Shown: positions 26,856 to 35,820, counted from the stretch's first letter. The stretch: 64,000 nucleotides of DNA from CAYTGR01 sp964437445 (GCA_964437445.1 CAYTGR010000006.1:60436-124435); one strand, 5' to 3'. The notes: a model not told the origin generated them from the sequence alone. Numbers and translations: made by a program.

Positions 26856-27134
26856 TCATCGGTCCAAAAACAGGAGCACCAGGAACGCCAGCGCCAGCCC
26901 ATTGATCACCAACAACGGGAAACTGCGAAAGCGGGCCTGCCAGGAGCCCCACAGACTCAACGCTAAAGCCACGCCGCCCGCTATCAACATGCCGATTGCC
27001 AACAGGTTGAACCAGAGCCGATAATCCCAGTAACGAACCTGCGACCCGGCAATCAGTGATATCGCGGTCAGCACCAGCCCTCCACCCAACGCCGCGGCCG
27101 ATCCCCAGGTCACTGTTTTAAGATGGTTTCTCAT
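26856..27134 (-). CDS. Small hypothetical membrane protein (3 TM)
   Basis: A 92-residue protein with three predicted membrane helices (about residues 9-29, 38-60 and 70-90) and a positively charged N-terminus. The ATG at 27134 has AAGGAG seven bases upstream; the long frame reaching back to 27503 is an artefact of GC-rich DNA. It lies 11 bases after the next small membrane protein gene, so the two are probably co-expressed. No family recognised. The gap down to the lectin gene (26681-26855) holds an imperfect hairpin GGAGCACC...GGGTGCTCC. Confidence 0.72.
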   Translation of the reverse strand: MRNHLKTVTWGSAAALGGGLVLTAISLIAGSQVRYWDYRLWFNLLAIGMLIAGGVALALSLWGSWQARFRSFPLLVINGLALAFLVLLFLDR

Positions 27135-27145
27135 GGTTACACTCC

Positions 27146-27571
27146 TTATTGTAGATCGGAAATTAAGTTTATGGACCTCTTTTGTCTTGCCAGCCGCGCC
27201 GTGAGCAAAAAGAGCAGCCCCACCCCTGAGAAAGGCCAGCCGTAGAGAAGGGCTGCCCAGCCGGCGAAGGTACCCAGGCCCAACGCAGAAGCGGACCGGT
27301 AAGCGGCGATACCCAACCCCACCGCCCCCACGACCACCAGGCCGCCGCCAATGCGCTCCCAACGCCAGGCCGCCAGACAGGCCAGCAGGGTCAGGGCGAG
27401 CAACGTCAGCACGGGCAGCGCGAGCGCCTGCGGCCGATCTTCGTTGGTGATCGCCAGGAACAGAATGAGCAGAAAAACACCGCCTGTCACCAGACTTGCC
27501 CACCGGGCAAGCTGGCGGATTCCGGCCACTGCCCTGTTATCATCTATCCGGGTGTTGTTGATGGCGTGCAT
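27146..27571 (-). CDS. Small hypothetical membrane protein (4 TM)
   Basis: A 141-residue protein with four predicted membrane helices (about residues 24-45, 53-70, 76-95 and 104-125), short loops and a polar C-terminus. Start placed at the ATG at 27571 with AGGAG upstream; one ATG seven codons earlier is an alternative. Similar lone four-helix proteins are frequent in Chloroflexota, but I cannot name a family. It follows the SPFH gene after 24 bases and overlaps nothing, consistent with a leftward operon SPFH, 4-TM, 3-TM. Confidence 0.75.
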   Translation of the reverse strand: MHAINNTRIDDNRAVAGIRQLARWASLVTGGVFLLILFLAITNEDRPQALALPVLTLLALTLLACLAAWRWERIGGGLVVVGAVGLGIAAYRSASALGLGTFAGWAALLYGWPFSGVGLLFLLTARLARQKRSINLISDLQ

Positions 27572-27595
27572 GGGGGGAAACTCCTGACGCAAGCG

Positions 27596-28549
27596 TTACG
27601 GTTGAGCTTCCCGCAGATCCACAATCGGTGTCCCATCGCCGCTGATCACCCACTTGCTGTTCGGTTGCAGTTCTTTAGCCAGCAGCACCTGGAGATATTT
27701 CTCGCCCAGCGCTCCTTTGTTGGCCAGTTCGTCCAGCATGAGCCGGACCGCCTGCCGTTGCGCCTCGGCTGTCAGCGTGATGCGCTGAGCCTCGGCCTCG
27801 GCCAGCTTCGTTGTCTGGTAGGCCTGACCGTCGGCAGCTTTCTGCGCCGCGTAGTAGTCTGCATCGGCGACAGTCCGCCGTTGGGCCGCCTCGGCCTGGG
27901 CCTGTTCCTGGCGCTGCACAGCGACCATCCGGTCCTTGATTGCAATGACGACTTCATCCGGCGGCGAGGCGTTCTGGATCTGCACCGTGATGAACTGCAC
28001 CCCATATTGCTCTTCCTTCTCGCGCAACACCGCCATGACCTCGTCGTTCATGGTGGAACGGCTGTGCATCACCTCGGTCATCGCTTTGGTGTTGACCACA
28101 TCGCGCAATTTCCCCTGGACAAACTCAAAGACAATCCGATCCGGGTCTTCCACGTAGAGCGCAAACCGCTCCGGGTTGGTCACGCGATAGGTATACTGGA
28201 GCGAGACGTTCATCGTCACGTCGTCTGAAGTCATCGCCGGAATACGCTCCACGTAGCCCAGCCGCTCGCTGACCTTGACGATGACCACCGTATCCACCAA
28301 GGGGATCTGCAAATGCCAGCCCGGCTCGTCCACGCGGATAAAGCGACCGCCGCGAAGATGCAAGCCCCGTTCATATTCGCGGATCTTGTAAATCGCCGAG
28401 CGGCCAATCAGGATCAAGAGGGTTGCCACAATCACGGCCGCTAAAACCACCACGGCGAGCTTGTACAACCGCTCCAGCGTCAAACCGGTTCCCCGGCGGC
28501 CAGGATAGGCCGGCGGCGCACCGGCCGGCAGAGTCACATTTTGTGTCAT
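27596..28549 (-). CDS. SPFH/Band 7 domain membrane protein
   Basis: A 317-residue protein: polar N-terminus, one membrane helix (about residues 30-55), an SPFH domain (EYERGLHLRGGRFIRVDEPG through MTEVMHSRSTMNDEV), and a long Ala/Glu/Gln-rich coiled coil (about residues 205-270, QRQEQAQAEAAQRRTV onward). This is the layout of stomatin/prohibitin-like scaffold proteins that oligomerise on membranes and often assist proteases. No NfeD-type protease partner is adjacent. Start at 28549 behind GGGAGGTGA. The C-terminal end, after ANKGALGEKYLQVL, matches other bacterial stomatins. Confidence 0.9.
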   Translation of the reverse strand: MTQNVTLPAGAPPAYPGRRGTGLTLERLYKLAVVVLAAVIVATLLILIGRSAIYKIREYERGLHLRGGRFIRVDEPGWHLQIPLVDTVVIVKVSERLGYVERIPAMTSDDVTMNVSLQYTYRVTNPERFALYVEDPDRIVFEFVQGKLRDVVNTKAMTEVMHSRSTMNDEVMAVLREKEEQYGVQFITVQIQNASPPDEVVIAIKDRMVAVQRQEQAQAEAAQRRTVADADYYAAQKAADGQAYQTTKLAEAEAQRITLTAEAQRQAVRLMLDELANKGALGEKYLQVLLAKELQPNSKWVISGDGTPIVDLREAQP

Positions 28550-28889
28550 GGTTTCACCTCCCTTGAGAATAGTCAATGAGTCCTTTGTCGCCAGTCAAAA
28601 GCACGTAACACCAACTTTAGTTTAGTTTGCAGTCTTGGGGCAAACTAAAGTGTGTCCCTTTTTCATCCACCGCTCAAAACCGAGCGACCACAGTCAGGCC
28701 GCCCCACTCGTTCTCACTCTCATTGTAGCCGACCAACCCGCCAAAATCTACTGTGGGAATCCACAGCAACAGATACAACCCGGCGGGATAAAAAATCGCC
28801 CGGCGGTGGTACCGCCGGGCGAGCAATGCTCCTGACGCTCACTCCCCGGCCTCGTTTTCAGCCGGCCAGGGGAGTGGGCCATGTCTCAC
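28550..28889. other. Intergenic region with several hairpins, no gene
   Basis: Between the large GH13 gene and the SPFH gene. It holds a perfect 10-base-pair hairpin TTTAGTTTGC/GCAAACTAAA (28621-28630 with 28640-28649), the GH13 terminator (28790-28821), and a third imperfect hairpin with CACTCCCC/GGGGAGTG arms (about 28840-28876). The motif CAACTTTAGTTTG recurs at 37817-37831 ahead of the injection system. No convincing promoter for the SPFH gene was found. Confidence 0.6.
28790..28821 (-). terminator. Rho-independent terminator of the GH13 gene
   Basis: On the minus strand CGCCCGGCGG, five-base loop, CCGCCGGGCG (perfect 10-base-pair stem, 28797-28821) followed by A then six Ts. It lies about 70 bases after the GH13 stop codon. 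Confidence 0.88.
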
Positions 28890-31800
28890 CTAATCTTTTG
28901 CGCTGCCTTTCCGCCCGCTGCGCTTGACAGCGCTGCCCTTCGCCGCCTCCAACAACTTCTCCACCTGATACCCGGAGACCTGCTCGGCCTTGAGCAGCTG
29001 CGCGATCAGCGCGTAGCGTTCCACCAACAGCGGCGCGACCGCGTCCGCCGGCTGCGCCGGATCGGCCAGCGCCTCCATCGCAGCCACGACGAACAGCCAG
29101 CGCAACAACAGCTCGTAAGCTTCCTGGTTGAACCAGAGAATGCCCTGATAGCGATTCACGCCAACCACCTGCTGGACTTCACTGTCCTTCAATCCGGCTT
29201 GCAAGACGCGGTAGGCCCACTGCTTCTTGGGTCCCGGCGCTTCAAACCAGCGCTGGTGCGTGACCAACACTTTGACCAGCGTGACGGCCCGCCAAGCCTC
29301 CCCTTCTCTCAGACCCAGATCCATCAACGCGCCCGCGATCAGCTTGGTCAGCAGCCACTCATCAATCCAGCTGCGGCTGACGCCCGCAAAGCCGGCCTCG
29401 TCCACCACGCGGCCCAACGCATGAGTGAAGAGCCAGCTGAAGAGCGTGCCCCACGCCGCCGTCTCGGTCCCCAATACCGCCCGCAGCGACTTAACAGCCG
29501 CGGCATAACCGCGCGACTTAGGCAGCGGGAAGCGCTCCGCCACCACCGGCAGTTGCAGGATCGCGGCCAGCTCCACCCGGAGCTGCCGGGCCAGTGCGAG
29601 CTCGTCGGCCTGCTCCGCCCCGGTCACCCGCTTGATCTCGCGCAAGAGTTCCACCACTTTTTGCTCCACCTGCGTCAGGACCAGTTCATCCGGCTGCCCA
29701 TCCGGCTCACTCACGCGCGCCGCCAGCAGCCAGCGGAAGGTCTCCGCGTTGACCAGCTGGCGGAAAGCGTGGTGCACCGGCTGCAGGAAGAGCTCCTGCA
29801 TGGCCGCTTCAATGCTCGGCACGCCGCGCCCATTCAGATAATCGGCCAGCTGCGCGTAATGCTGCCATTCGTTATCCTGCACCTCGCGGAAGTCCAGGAA
29901 AACGTGGCAGCGGTAAGCGCCCAGCTCCACGTACAGCCCTTTCTCATGCAGCTCGCGGCTGCTGCGGATATACTCCAGCCCAGAACGCATGTCGCGGAAG
30001 ATGGTAAAGGCACCGGGCGCGGGAGTCAACCCCAGCCCCTCGCCCAGGCTCTTCTGCACCAGGCCGCGCCCCTTTTCCAGGTAAGCGACCGAGGTGCGAA
30101 TCCAGCCCCGTGTGTCACCGTAGTGGTTGTGATAAATCACCAGCCCGCGTTCCCCTCTGGCTTGGTTTGAATACGCGAAGACGTTCTCGTCCACCCCGCC
30201 GGCCGGGGTGAAAAGATCGTACAGGTAAAAGTGATCCACTTCGGCAAAGAGATACCTTTTGTGCAACAGGGGGAAGATCTCGCGCTCGTGGCGCTCCACC
30301 AGCGCGGGATCGGGCTGCTCGTCCCAATAAGCGCGGCGGAACTCCATGCCGTACTTCTCGGCAAAGCCCTCCACCTGCCCGTGCCCGAACATCGGCAGCC
30401 CCGGCAGCGTCGCCAGCAGCGTGCAGATCCCAAAATACTTGTCACCTTTGCCAAACTGATCTACCGCCGTCCGTTCGTCGGGGTTGTTCATGAAGCTGAC
30501 GTAACGCTTGAGAATCTGCGGGTCAAACTCCAGCGTGTTCTTGATCAGCTGGCGATACTCCGCGTTCTTCTCGTCGCGCAACATGTTCATGAAGGCGCTG
30601 TTGTAGACGCGGTGCATCCCCAAGGTGCGGACGAAGTAGCCCTCCATCAGCCAGAAAGCCTCAGCCAGCAGGAGCGTGTCGGGCGCTTCCTGGGCCACGC
30701 GATCCACCACCTCGCGCCAGAACTCCTCCGGCATGGCCGCGTCAAAGGCCGCTTTGGTCATCCCAAACTCCGCCCGCGAGGCGATGTCGCCCCCCGTCCC
30801 CGGCTCCGGGAACCAGAGCCGCTGGTAGTGCTTCTTCGCCAGCGTCATCGCCGCGTCAAAGCGGATGATGGGCGAGCGCCGCGCCACCGCCAGAATCGTC
30901 TGGATGACCGCCTCACGCACCTCCGGTTTGAGATAATCCAGCTGCGCCGTGTCATTCCAGGGCATGGAGGTCCCATCGTTGCCGTGATAGATGTACCGCA
31001 CGTCGCCCGTCCAGCGGTCCACCCGCTTGAAGACGACTGCCGCATCGGTGCGGGTGTAATAGTGATCCTCCAGGAACAGGCCCACGCGCCCATCTTCCGA
31101 CAGGTCCTGACCGTTGAAGGTGTAGCTGGGGAACGGGCTGTAGGGCAGCGAGATGAACCAATCGGGGTGGTGCAGCACCCAGCTGGAATCAATCCCCATG
31201 TGATTGGGAACCATGTCGCTGGCCATGCGAATGCCGCGTTGCCAGGCGCGCGCTTTGAGGTTTTCGTAGGCTTCCTCGCCGCCCAGATCGGCCGCAATAC
31301 GGTAATCGTAGAGCGAGTAGGCCGAGGCGACCGCTTCCGGGTTGCCCATGATCTGCTTGATCCGCTGCGAGGCGTGGCTGCGCTCCCACAGGCCGATCAG
31401 CCAGAGGCCGGTGAATCCCCGGTGGGCCAACAGGTCCAACACTTCATCGGGGATTTGATCCAGGCGGGTGATGGGCCGCTGGTACTGTTTGGAGAGCTGA
31501 TCCAGCCAGACGTAAGTGTTTTTGGCGACCATGACCAGCTGCGGCATCCAATCGCGGTCGGGGCTGAAGCGTTCCGGCTCACCCGCGATCCCGCCAAATT
31601 CATAGGGCCGCACCACGCCCGGCCCAAAGCCGAAAAAGGCCTTTTCCTCTTCCTTGATGAAATCCAGGCTGCCCAGGAGCCGGTAAAGATAGCGTCCCAG
31701 CAGGGCAATCCCCCAGCGTGTCAGAATGTACTCCAGCTGGCCGGAGAGGGAATAGGGCACGGCAATTGCCGGACTGCGGAGCATATCCATGAGGTTCTGG

Positions 31801-32414
31801 TTATCCGGCCCAAAGGGAGGTTGCGTATCAAAGAAGTCGTGCAGCTGCCCTATCAGTTGCCGGTAGACGGTTTCCTTTTCCAGACCGGCATCGTCAAACA
31901 GCTCCAAAAACGGGGCGCAAGCCGGGTTCATATTCGCCACCCAGAGCATCAGCAGCTCTTCCAGCACCAGCTGGCGATGGGGGACGCCGGCCGTCTCGCC
32001 CTGCAGGTAGGTTGCCAGGTCCACCTCGCGCCGGTAGACCGCTAAGGGCGGGAACTCATCAGCGAAGCGGGCCAGGGTGGCGTCCACCGCCTCGCGGCCC
32101 AAGCGCTCCTCCAGCCAGGCTAACGCCTGCGCCATCACCTGTGGCGCGCGTTGCTGGCGGTACTGGCTCACGACGAAGTGGAGAATTTCGTCAATCAATC
32201 CCAGCGCGTTCAATTGCCCGGCCTTGACCGCCGTCTCCGGGAAACGCACCAGGTCGCGTCGCTCGTTCATCCGTTGCGCAAACGTCCGCGCCGCGTGGAA
32301 GTTGGCAAAGATGACATTGCCACTCAGCATGAAGAGCGACTGGTCAAGCTGGTAGCGGTCGCGCGCCCGGCGCGCAACGTGAAACTCCATGACAACGGCC
32401 TGGTGATGCACCAT
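28890..32414 (-). CDS. Very large GH13-family alpha-amylase-like protein
   Basis: A 1174-residue cytoplasmic protein. A GH13-like barrel occupies about residues 330-760: region I DMVPNHMG, region II IIRFDAAMT (nucleophile Asp520), region III LLLAEAFW (acid/base Glu585), region IV FMNNPDERT (Asp646). In region IV Pro replaces the usual His of NHD. About 300 helical residues precede the barrel and about 350 follow it, ending in a Lys/Arg/Ser-rich tail; neither flank is a known carbohydrate-binding module to my eye. No signal peptide, so it presumably acts on internal glucans such as glycogen. It follows a 54-residue membrane protein gene and has a strong Shine-Dalgarno and a terminator. Confidence 0.85.
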   Translation of the reverse strand: MVHHQAVVMEFHVARRARDRYQLDQSLFMLSGNVIFANFHAARTFAQRMNERRDLVRFPETAVKAGQLNALGLIDEILHFVVSQYRQQRAPQVMAQALAWLEERLGREAVDATLARFADEFPPLAVYRREVDLATYLQGETAGVPHRQLVLEELLMLWVANMNPACAPFLELFDDAGLEKETVYRQLIGQLHDFFDTQPPFGPDNQNLMDMLRSPAIAVPYSLSGQLEYILTRWGIALLGRYLYRLLGSLDFIKEEEKAFFGFGPGVVRPYEFGGIAGEPERFSPDRDWMPQLVMVAKNTYVWLDQLSKQYQRPITRLDQIPDEVLDLLAHRGFTGLWLIGLWERSHASQRIKQIMGNPEAVASAYSLYDYRIAADLGGEEAYENLKARAWQRGIRMASDMVPNHMGIDSSWVLHHPDWFISLPYSPFPSYTFNGQDLSEDGRVGLFLEDHYYTRTDAAVVFKRVDRWTGDVRYIYHGNDGTSMPWNDTAQLDYLKPEVREAVIQTILAVARRSPIIRFDAAMTLAKKHYQRLWFPEPGTGGDIASRAEFGMTKAAFDAAMPEEFWREVVDRVAQEAPDTLLLAEAFWLMEGYFVRTLGMHRVYNSAFMNMLRDEKNAEYRQLIKNTLEFDPQILKRYVSFMNNPDERTAVDQFGKGDKYFGICTLLATLPGLPMFGHGQVEGFAEKYGMEFRRAYWDEQPDPALVERHEREIFPLLHKRYLFAEVDHFYLYDLFTPAGGVDENVFAYSNQARGERGLVIYHNHYGDTRGWIRTSVAYLEKGRGLVQKSLGEGLGLTPAPGAFTIFRDMRSGLEYIRSSRELHEKGLYVELGAYRCHVFLDFREVQDNEWQHYAQLADYLNGRGVPSIEAAMQELFLQPVHHAFRQLVNAETFRWLLAARVSEPDGQPDELVLTQVEQKVVELLREIKRVTGAEQADELALARQLRVELAAILQLPVVAERFPLPKSRGYAAAVKSLRAVLGTETAAWGTLFSWLFTHALGRVVDEAGFAGVSRSWIDEWLLTKLIAGALMDLGLREGEAWRAVTLVKVLVTHQRWFEAPGPKKQWAYRVLQAGLKDSEVQQVVGVNRYQGILWFNQEAYELLLRWLFVVAAMEALADPAQPADAVAPLLVERYALIAQLLKAEQVSGYQVEKLLEAAKGSAVKRSGRKGSAKD

Positions 32415-32445
32415 ACTCCCTCCTTGCAGGTGATTGGGATTGATT

Positions 32446-32610
32446 TTAGAACAGCGCCGCGAACCAGATAAAACCGCCCGGCGTCACAGTCGGCGGGGGC
32501 GGGGAACGGAAATCCACGATCAAACCGAGCACCATACTCAACAACAAAATCACGGTAAAAATCAGCAAGAGCAGTTGAGCCCGCCTGGATTGGCGTTTCG
32601 TCGCTTTCAT
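32446..32610 (-). CDS. 54-residue single-pass membrane protein
   Basis: A short gene upstream of the GH13 gene: ATG at 32610 behind TAAGGAGG, stop TAA at 32446. It begins MKATKRQSRRAQ, then one hydrophobic helix (LLLLIFTVILLLSMVLGLIV, about residues 13-32), then RSPPPPTVTPGG and a hydrophobic end. The basic N-terminus predicts an inside-out topology with a short outer tail. It ends 31 bases before the GH13 start, so they are likely one operon. No family recognised. The strong ribosome site and charge pattern argue it is real. Confidence 0.6.
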   Translation of the reverse strand: MKATKRQSRRAQLLLLIFTVILLLSMVLGLIVDFRSPPPPTVTPGGFIWFAALF

Positions 32611-32633
32611 CCATCCTCCTTAAACAGTAACAG

Positions 32634-32654
32634 ATGAGCAGTGAGGAGTGAGCA
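32634..32654 (+). repeat. Short GTGAGCA heptamer repeat
   Basis: Three units related to GTGAGCA (ATGAGCA, GTGAGGA, GTGAGCA) in the divergent gap between the 54-residue membrane protein and the LCP gene. Confidence 0.7.
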
Positions 32655-32756
32655 GGTGCAGGCGTTGCATTGTTCACGGCTCTCTGCGCACTGGTTTTAT
32701 GAGTAGCGCTGTACCACAGGTTCGGTTACACGCCTCAGACTTCAAGACCTATGCTG

Positions 32757-32765
32757 ATTATAGCA
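32757..32765 (-). promoter_or_regulatory. Extended -10 promoter for the leftward membrane protein-GH13 operon
   Basis: On the minus strand TGCTATAAT, a TGn-extended consensus -10 box. No good -35 box is seen, which an extended -10 can compensate. It faces away from the LCP promoter 20 bases further on. Confidence 0.6.
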
Positions 32766-32781
32766 CACTTCGCCAGGCAGG

Positions 32782-32810
32782 TTGTCATTTCCCGCCGGGC
32801 GTGGTATGAT
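32782..32810 (+). promoter_or_regulatory. Promoter of the LCP gene
   Basis: TTGTCA (32782-32787), 17-base spacer, TATGAT (32805-32810); the gene starts at 32884. Confidence 0.72.
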
Positions 32811-32883
32811 ACGGCCTATGCGTTGAAGGAAAATCTTTCACCGCTATGTAACGCTGTGTAACTCTCAACATCAAGATAGGCCT

Positions 32884-34428
32884 ATGAAACGAATCATTCA
32901 AATCCTGGAATGGCTGGTCTTCCTTGGACTGATCGCCCTGGTCGCGGTGGGCGCGCTGGCCTGGCAAGCACCGGCCCCGCAGGTCGCCTGGATTACCGCC
33001 ACCCCTTCAATGGATCCCACACCGGTCGGCACCGCCACCCCCCCGCCCACCTGGACCCCGACGCCGGAACCAACCGCCACCCCTTCACCCACGCCCACCC
33101 CGACCGCCACGCCCACCCCCGCCCCCATCACCCTGCCGACGGTCCCGCCGGTGCTCACCGACACGGAAGATATCAGCATGACGTTGCCCGTCCTCCTGGT
33201 CAGCAGCTCCATGACGCTGACGCTGGATCAACCCAATCCCATGCCGTTGGTCCAACAGCCCGCCGGGACAGTCAACATCCTCTTGTTAGGCAGCGACCGG
33301 CGGCCCGGCGAGAAAATCGCCCGCACCGACGTGTTGATGATCGCCTCCATCTTTCCCGATGTCCCCTCGGCCAGCCTGATCTCCATCCCCCGCGACTATT
33401 ACGCCTGGATTCCCACCTGGGGCTTTGATAAAATCAACACGGCTTACCTGCGGGGCACGAGAAATGGCTATCCAGGCGGCGGGCCGGGGCTGCTCAAGGC
33501 CACCATTGAGTACAATTTTGGCATTCCCATCCATTATTACGCGCTGGTGGATTTTGACAGCTTCCGCCGGATCGTGGACGCTGTGGGTGGGGTAGATATC
33601 GTAGTAGAATGTCCCTTCCATGACACCTACCCCGACCCCGAATCGCCCACCGGCCAGACCGACATTGACCTGGAGCCGGGCGTGCGTCATCTGGATGGCA
33701 AATACGCGCTCTGGTACTCGCGCTCGCGTTGGAATACCTCCGATTTTGACCGCCACCGCCGCCAGCAACAGGTCATCCGGGCCATCTACCAACAGGGGCG
33801 CAACAAGAACATGCTCACGCAGGTTCCTGAACTGTGGAGCACCTTCAAGGACACGGTGGAGACCGATCTGGGGTTGAAGGAGATCATCACCTTAGGTTCC
33901 ATCGGCCTCAAGTTTGACATGCGCGACCTGAAAAGCCGCTTTATCCGGGGCAGCGATCTGCTGCTCTCCATGACCGCGCCCAACGGCGGGGCCGTGCTGG
34001 TCCCGCAATACGACGCCATCGCCGCCTTCATGCAGGAGGCCGCCCAACCGCCGGTCACCAGCCGCGCCACGCAGCGTGCCTACCGCGTGGAGGTCTGGAA
34101 CGCCACCGGCAACCAGGATTGGGGCGAGGTCGCCGCCGAGCGGCTGCGCCTGGAGGGCTTTGAGGTGGCCAGCGTCGGCCCGGCCGACGGCGTTTACGAG
34201 CGCACGACCATCGTAGATTTCACCACCACCAGCAAAGGCTCACCGCTGCCCACGCTCAGCAAGCTCTACAAGCGACAGGCCAGCGACATCCAGGCACGCC
34301 CGGGCGAGGGCAACGGCGTGGATTTCCGCGTCATCTTAGGCTACGACTACGATCCCTGCTACGGCACCGTGACCGCGCACTGGCAACCGACGCCCACGCC
34401 CAGCCCCACTCCCACGCCAACTCCGTAA
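32884..34428 (+). CDS. LytR-CpsA-Psr (LCP) family wall-polymer transferase
   Basis: A 514-residue exported, membrane-anchored protein: one N-terminal helix (about residues 8-28), a Thr/Pro-rich spacer with repeated TPTP (about 40-85), the LCP domain (about 130-300) and a LytR_C domain (about 400-490, from YRVEVWNATGNQDWGEVAAE), ending in another TP repeat. LCP landmarks are ILLLGSDRRPGEKIARTDVLM, SIPRDYYAWIP, and RHRRQQQVIRA with its arginines (the first quoted only in part: LLLGSDRRPGE). LCP enzymes move lipid-linked glycopolymers onto peptidoglycan. Their presence argues for a wall with anchored polymers. A good terminator follows. Confidence 0.93.
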   Translation: MKRIIQILEWLVFLGLIALVAVGALAWQAPAPQVAWITATPSMDPTPVGTATPPPTWTPTPEPTATPSPTPTPTATPTPAPITLPTVPPVLTDTEDISMTLPVLLVSSSMTLTLDQPNPMPLVQQPAGTVNILLLGSDRRPGEKIARTDVLMIASIFPDVPSASLISIPRDYYAWIPTWGFDKINTAYLRGTRNGYPGGGPGLLKATIEYNFGIPIHYYALVDFDSFRRIVDAVGGVDIVVECPFHDTYPDPESPTGQTDIDLEPGVRHLDGKYALWYSRSRWNTSDFDRHRRQQQVIRAIYQQGRNKNMLTQVPELWSTFKDTVETDLGLKEIITLGSIGLKFDMRDLKSRFIRGSDLLLSMTAPNGGAVLVPQYDAIAAFMQEAAQPPVTSRATQRAYRVEVWNATGNQDWGEVAAERLRLEGFEVASVGPADGVYERTTIVDFTTTSKGSPLPTLSKLYKRQASDIQARPGEGNGVDFRVILGYDYDPCYGTVTAHWQPTPTPSPTPTPTP

Positions 34429-34436
34429 CGCGAGAC

Positions 34437-34470
34437 AAACCGGCGCTGATCTCAGCGCCGGTTTGTTTTT
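34437..34470 (+). terminator. Rho-independent terminator of the LCP gene
   Basis: AAACCGGCGCTGA (34437-34449) pairs with TCAGCGCCGGTTT (34452-34464), followed by GTTTTT. It starts nine bases after the stop codon. Confidence 0.92.
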
Positions 34471-34647
34471 GGGCCAGGCAGATCCAACCAGTATGAGGCC
34501 TCACCGTCACCCACTGGAGAGCGGAGGAGTCGCGCTGAATGGCCGGGCCCGCCCTCCGGCGCCCCCAGGAAAGGCGGAGGACGAATGGCAAATGGCGATA
34601 GGAAAACTCTGCGGTCTCGGCGTTAAATCCGGCTTTCATGGAAATTC

Positions 34648-34746
34648 ACCATGAACTGGCGTTCACCAGCCATGGGATGAAAATAGGCTCGTAGTGACGC
34701 GCTTCAGCGCGGCAAAGACGGCGCTCAGGCGCCTGGCTACGAACTC
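34648..34746 (-). repeat. REP/BIME-like composite element, minus orientation
   Basis: Read on the minus strand: GTAGCCAGGCGCCTGAGCGCC hairpin (quoted over two modules as GTAGCCA and GGCGCCTGAGCGCC), CGCGCTGAAGCGCG hairpin, ACTACGA, then CCCATGGCTGG...CCAGTTCATGG. The leading CTCTGAAAATAACGCT segment is absent. Confidence 0.85.
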
Positions 34747-34814
34747 AGGGTGTGCTCTCCGGCAGACAGTCGTGTCTTCGGACGGCCAGCCCGGTTGGCC
34801 CTTCCCACAACAAA

Positions 34815-34844
34815 CCAGGGCCACGAGAAATCTCGTGGCCCTGG
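34815..34844 (-). terminator. Terminator of secDF
   Basis: A perfect 14-base-pair stem, CCAGGGCCACGAGA with TCTCGTGGCCCTGG, two-base loop, followed on the minus strand by TTTGTTGTG. The + strand also ends in a short T run, so it may act in both directions. Confidence 0.82.
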
Positions 34845-34868
34845 TGGCTTTTGAACCCCAACCTGACA

Positions 34869-35810
34869 TCAGGCCGTCGCCGGCGCCGATGCCGGCTTGC
34901 CCCCTTGAGAGCGTTCCTCCCAGACCACCAGGATCGGGACGGCAACACAGAGCGAGGTGAAGGTCTCGCTGACCATGCCGACTAACATGGTGGCGATGAA
35001 CGGCTTGATGCTCGCCCCGCCGAACAGCAGGATAGCGATCATGACGAACATCGCGTTTAGCTGGGTGGCCAGCGAGCGGTGCACGGTCTCCATCACACTG
35101 CGGTTCACAATCAGCTCAAACGGCTCGCCCCGGTGCCGCGGGATGTTCTCGCGGATGCGGTCAAAAACCACGATCACGTCCTGCACCGAGAAGCCGATCA
35201 CCGTCAACAGCGCGGTGAGGAAAAGCGCATTGACCTCCCACCCTTGCAGGATGCCCATCAGCGTATAGAAACCGAGCGTCACCACCACATTGACCATCAT
35301 GGCGACGATGGAGGCCACCCCATAGCGGAAAGCGTGCGGAATGCGCCGGAAAGAGTACCAGATGAACAACAACACGGCCACAGCCGCCGCCAGCACGGCC
35401 AGGCCCGCCGTCCGCGTTACCTCCGCGCCCACCGTCGGATCCACCGTGTCCACCGTAGAATTAGCGCGGTCCACCGTCCCGACCTGAGCATCCAGCGCGT
35501 TCATAATCGCACTGGCCTCGTCAGAGGAGACAAAGCGGGCCCGCACCTGCCAGAGGTTTTCGTCTTTGGTGCCCAACTGCTGGACAATCGGGCCGGCCAG
35601 CCCCTGATCCTCAAAGACCTGGCGAATGCCATCCTCGGTCGCCGGCGATTGGAACTGCAAAACAAAGAGACTGCCGCCGGTGAAATCAATGCTAATACGC
35701 AGCGCCTGGCCAAAAATAGCCTGCGAGACCCCCAACGCGACCAGGCTCAACACCACCAACCCGGCAGCGATAATGAAAAACCAACGTCGTTGCTGTACGA
35801 AGTTAATCAT
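34869..35810 (-). CDS. secF: Protein translocase subunit SecF
   Basis: A 313-residue membrane protein with the first helix at about residues 9-30, an extracytoplasmic domain starting SIDFTGGSLFVLQFQ (the DFTGG motif of SecF), and five further helices including the GFSVQDVIVVFDRIREN segment. With SecD it uses the proton gradient to help complete protein export. Start set at the ATG at 35810; the frame runs 18 codons further up but this is secD intergenic DNA. It follows secD after 10 bases and ends before a strong terminator. Confidence 0.95.
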   Translation of the reverse strand: MINFVQQRRWFFIIAAGLVVLSLVALGVSQAIFGQALRISIDFTGGSLFVLQFQSPATEDGIRQVFEDQGLAGPIVQQLGTKDENLWQVRARFVSSDEASAIMNALDAQVGTVDRANSTVDTVDPTVGAEVTRTAGLAVLAAAVAVLLFIWYSFRRIPHAFRYGVASIVAMMVNVVVTLGFYTLMGILQGWEVNALFLTALLTVIGFSVQDVIVVFDRIRENIPRHRGEPFELIVNRSVMETVHRSLATQLNAMFVMIAILLFGGASIKPFIATMLVGMVSETFTSLCVAVPILVVWEERSQGGKPASAPATA

Positions 35811-35820
35811 GCCCTTCCCC

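Larger units (their letters stand above)
34471..34868. other. Intergenic region with repeat element and convergent terminators
   Basis: No gene. It lies between the convergent LCP and secF genes and contains a REP/BIME-like element in minus orientation (34648-34746) and the secDF terminator (34815-34844). The part from 34471 to 34640 shows no structure I can name. Confidence 0.7.

Noticed and set aside
26856..27503. 215-residue reading frame on the minus strand
   Set aside because: Only the last 92 codons look like a real membrane protein with a ribosome site. The upstream part overlaps the 141-residue membrane protein in another frame and is Arg/Gly/Ala-rich noise.
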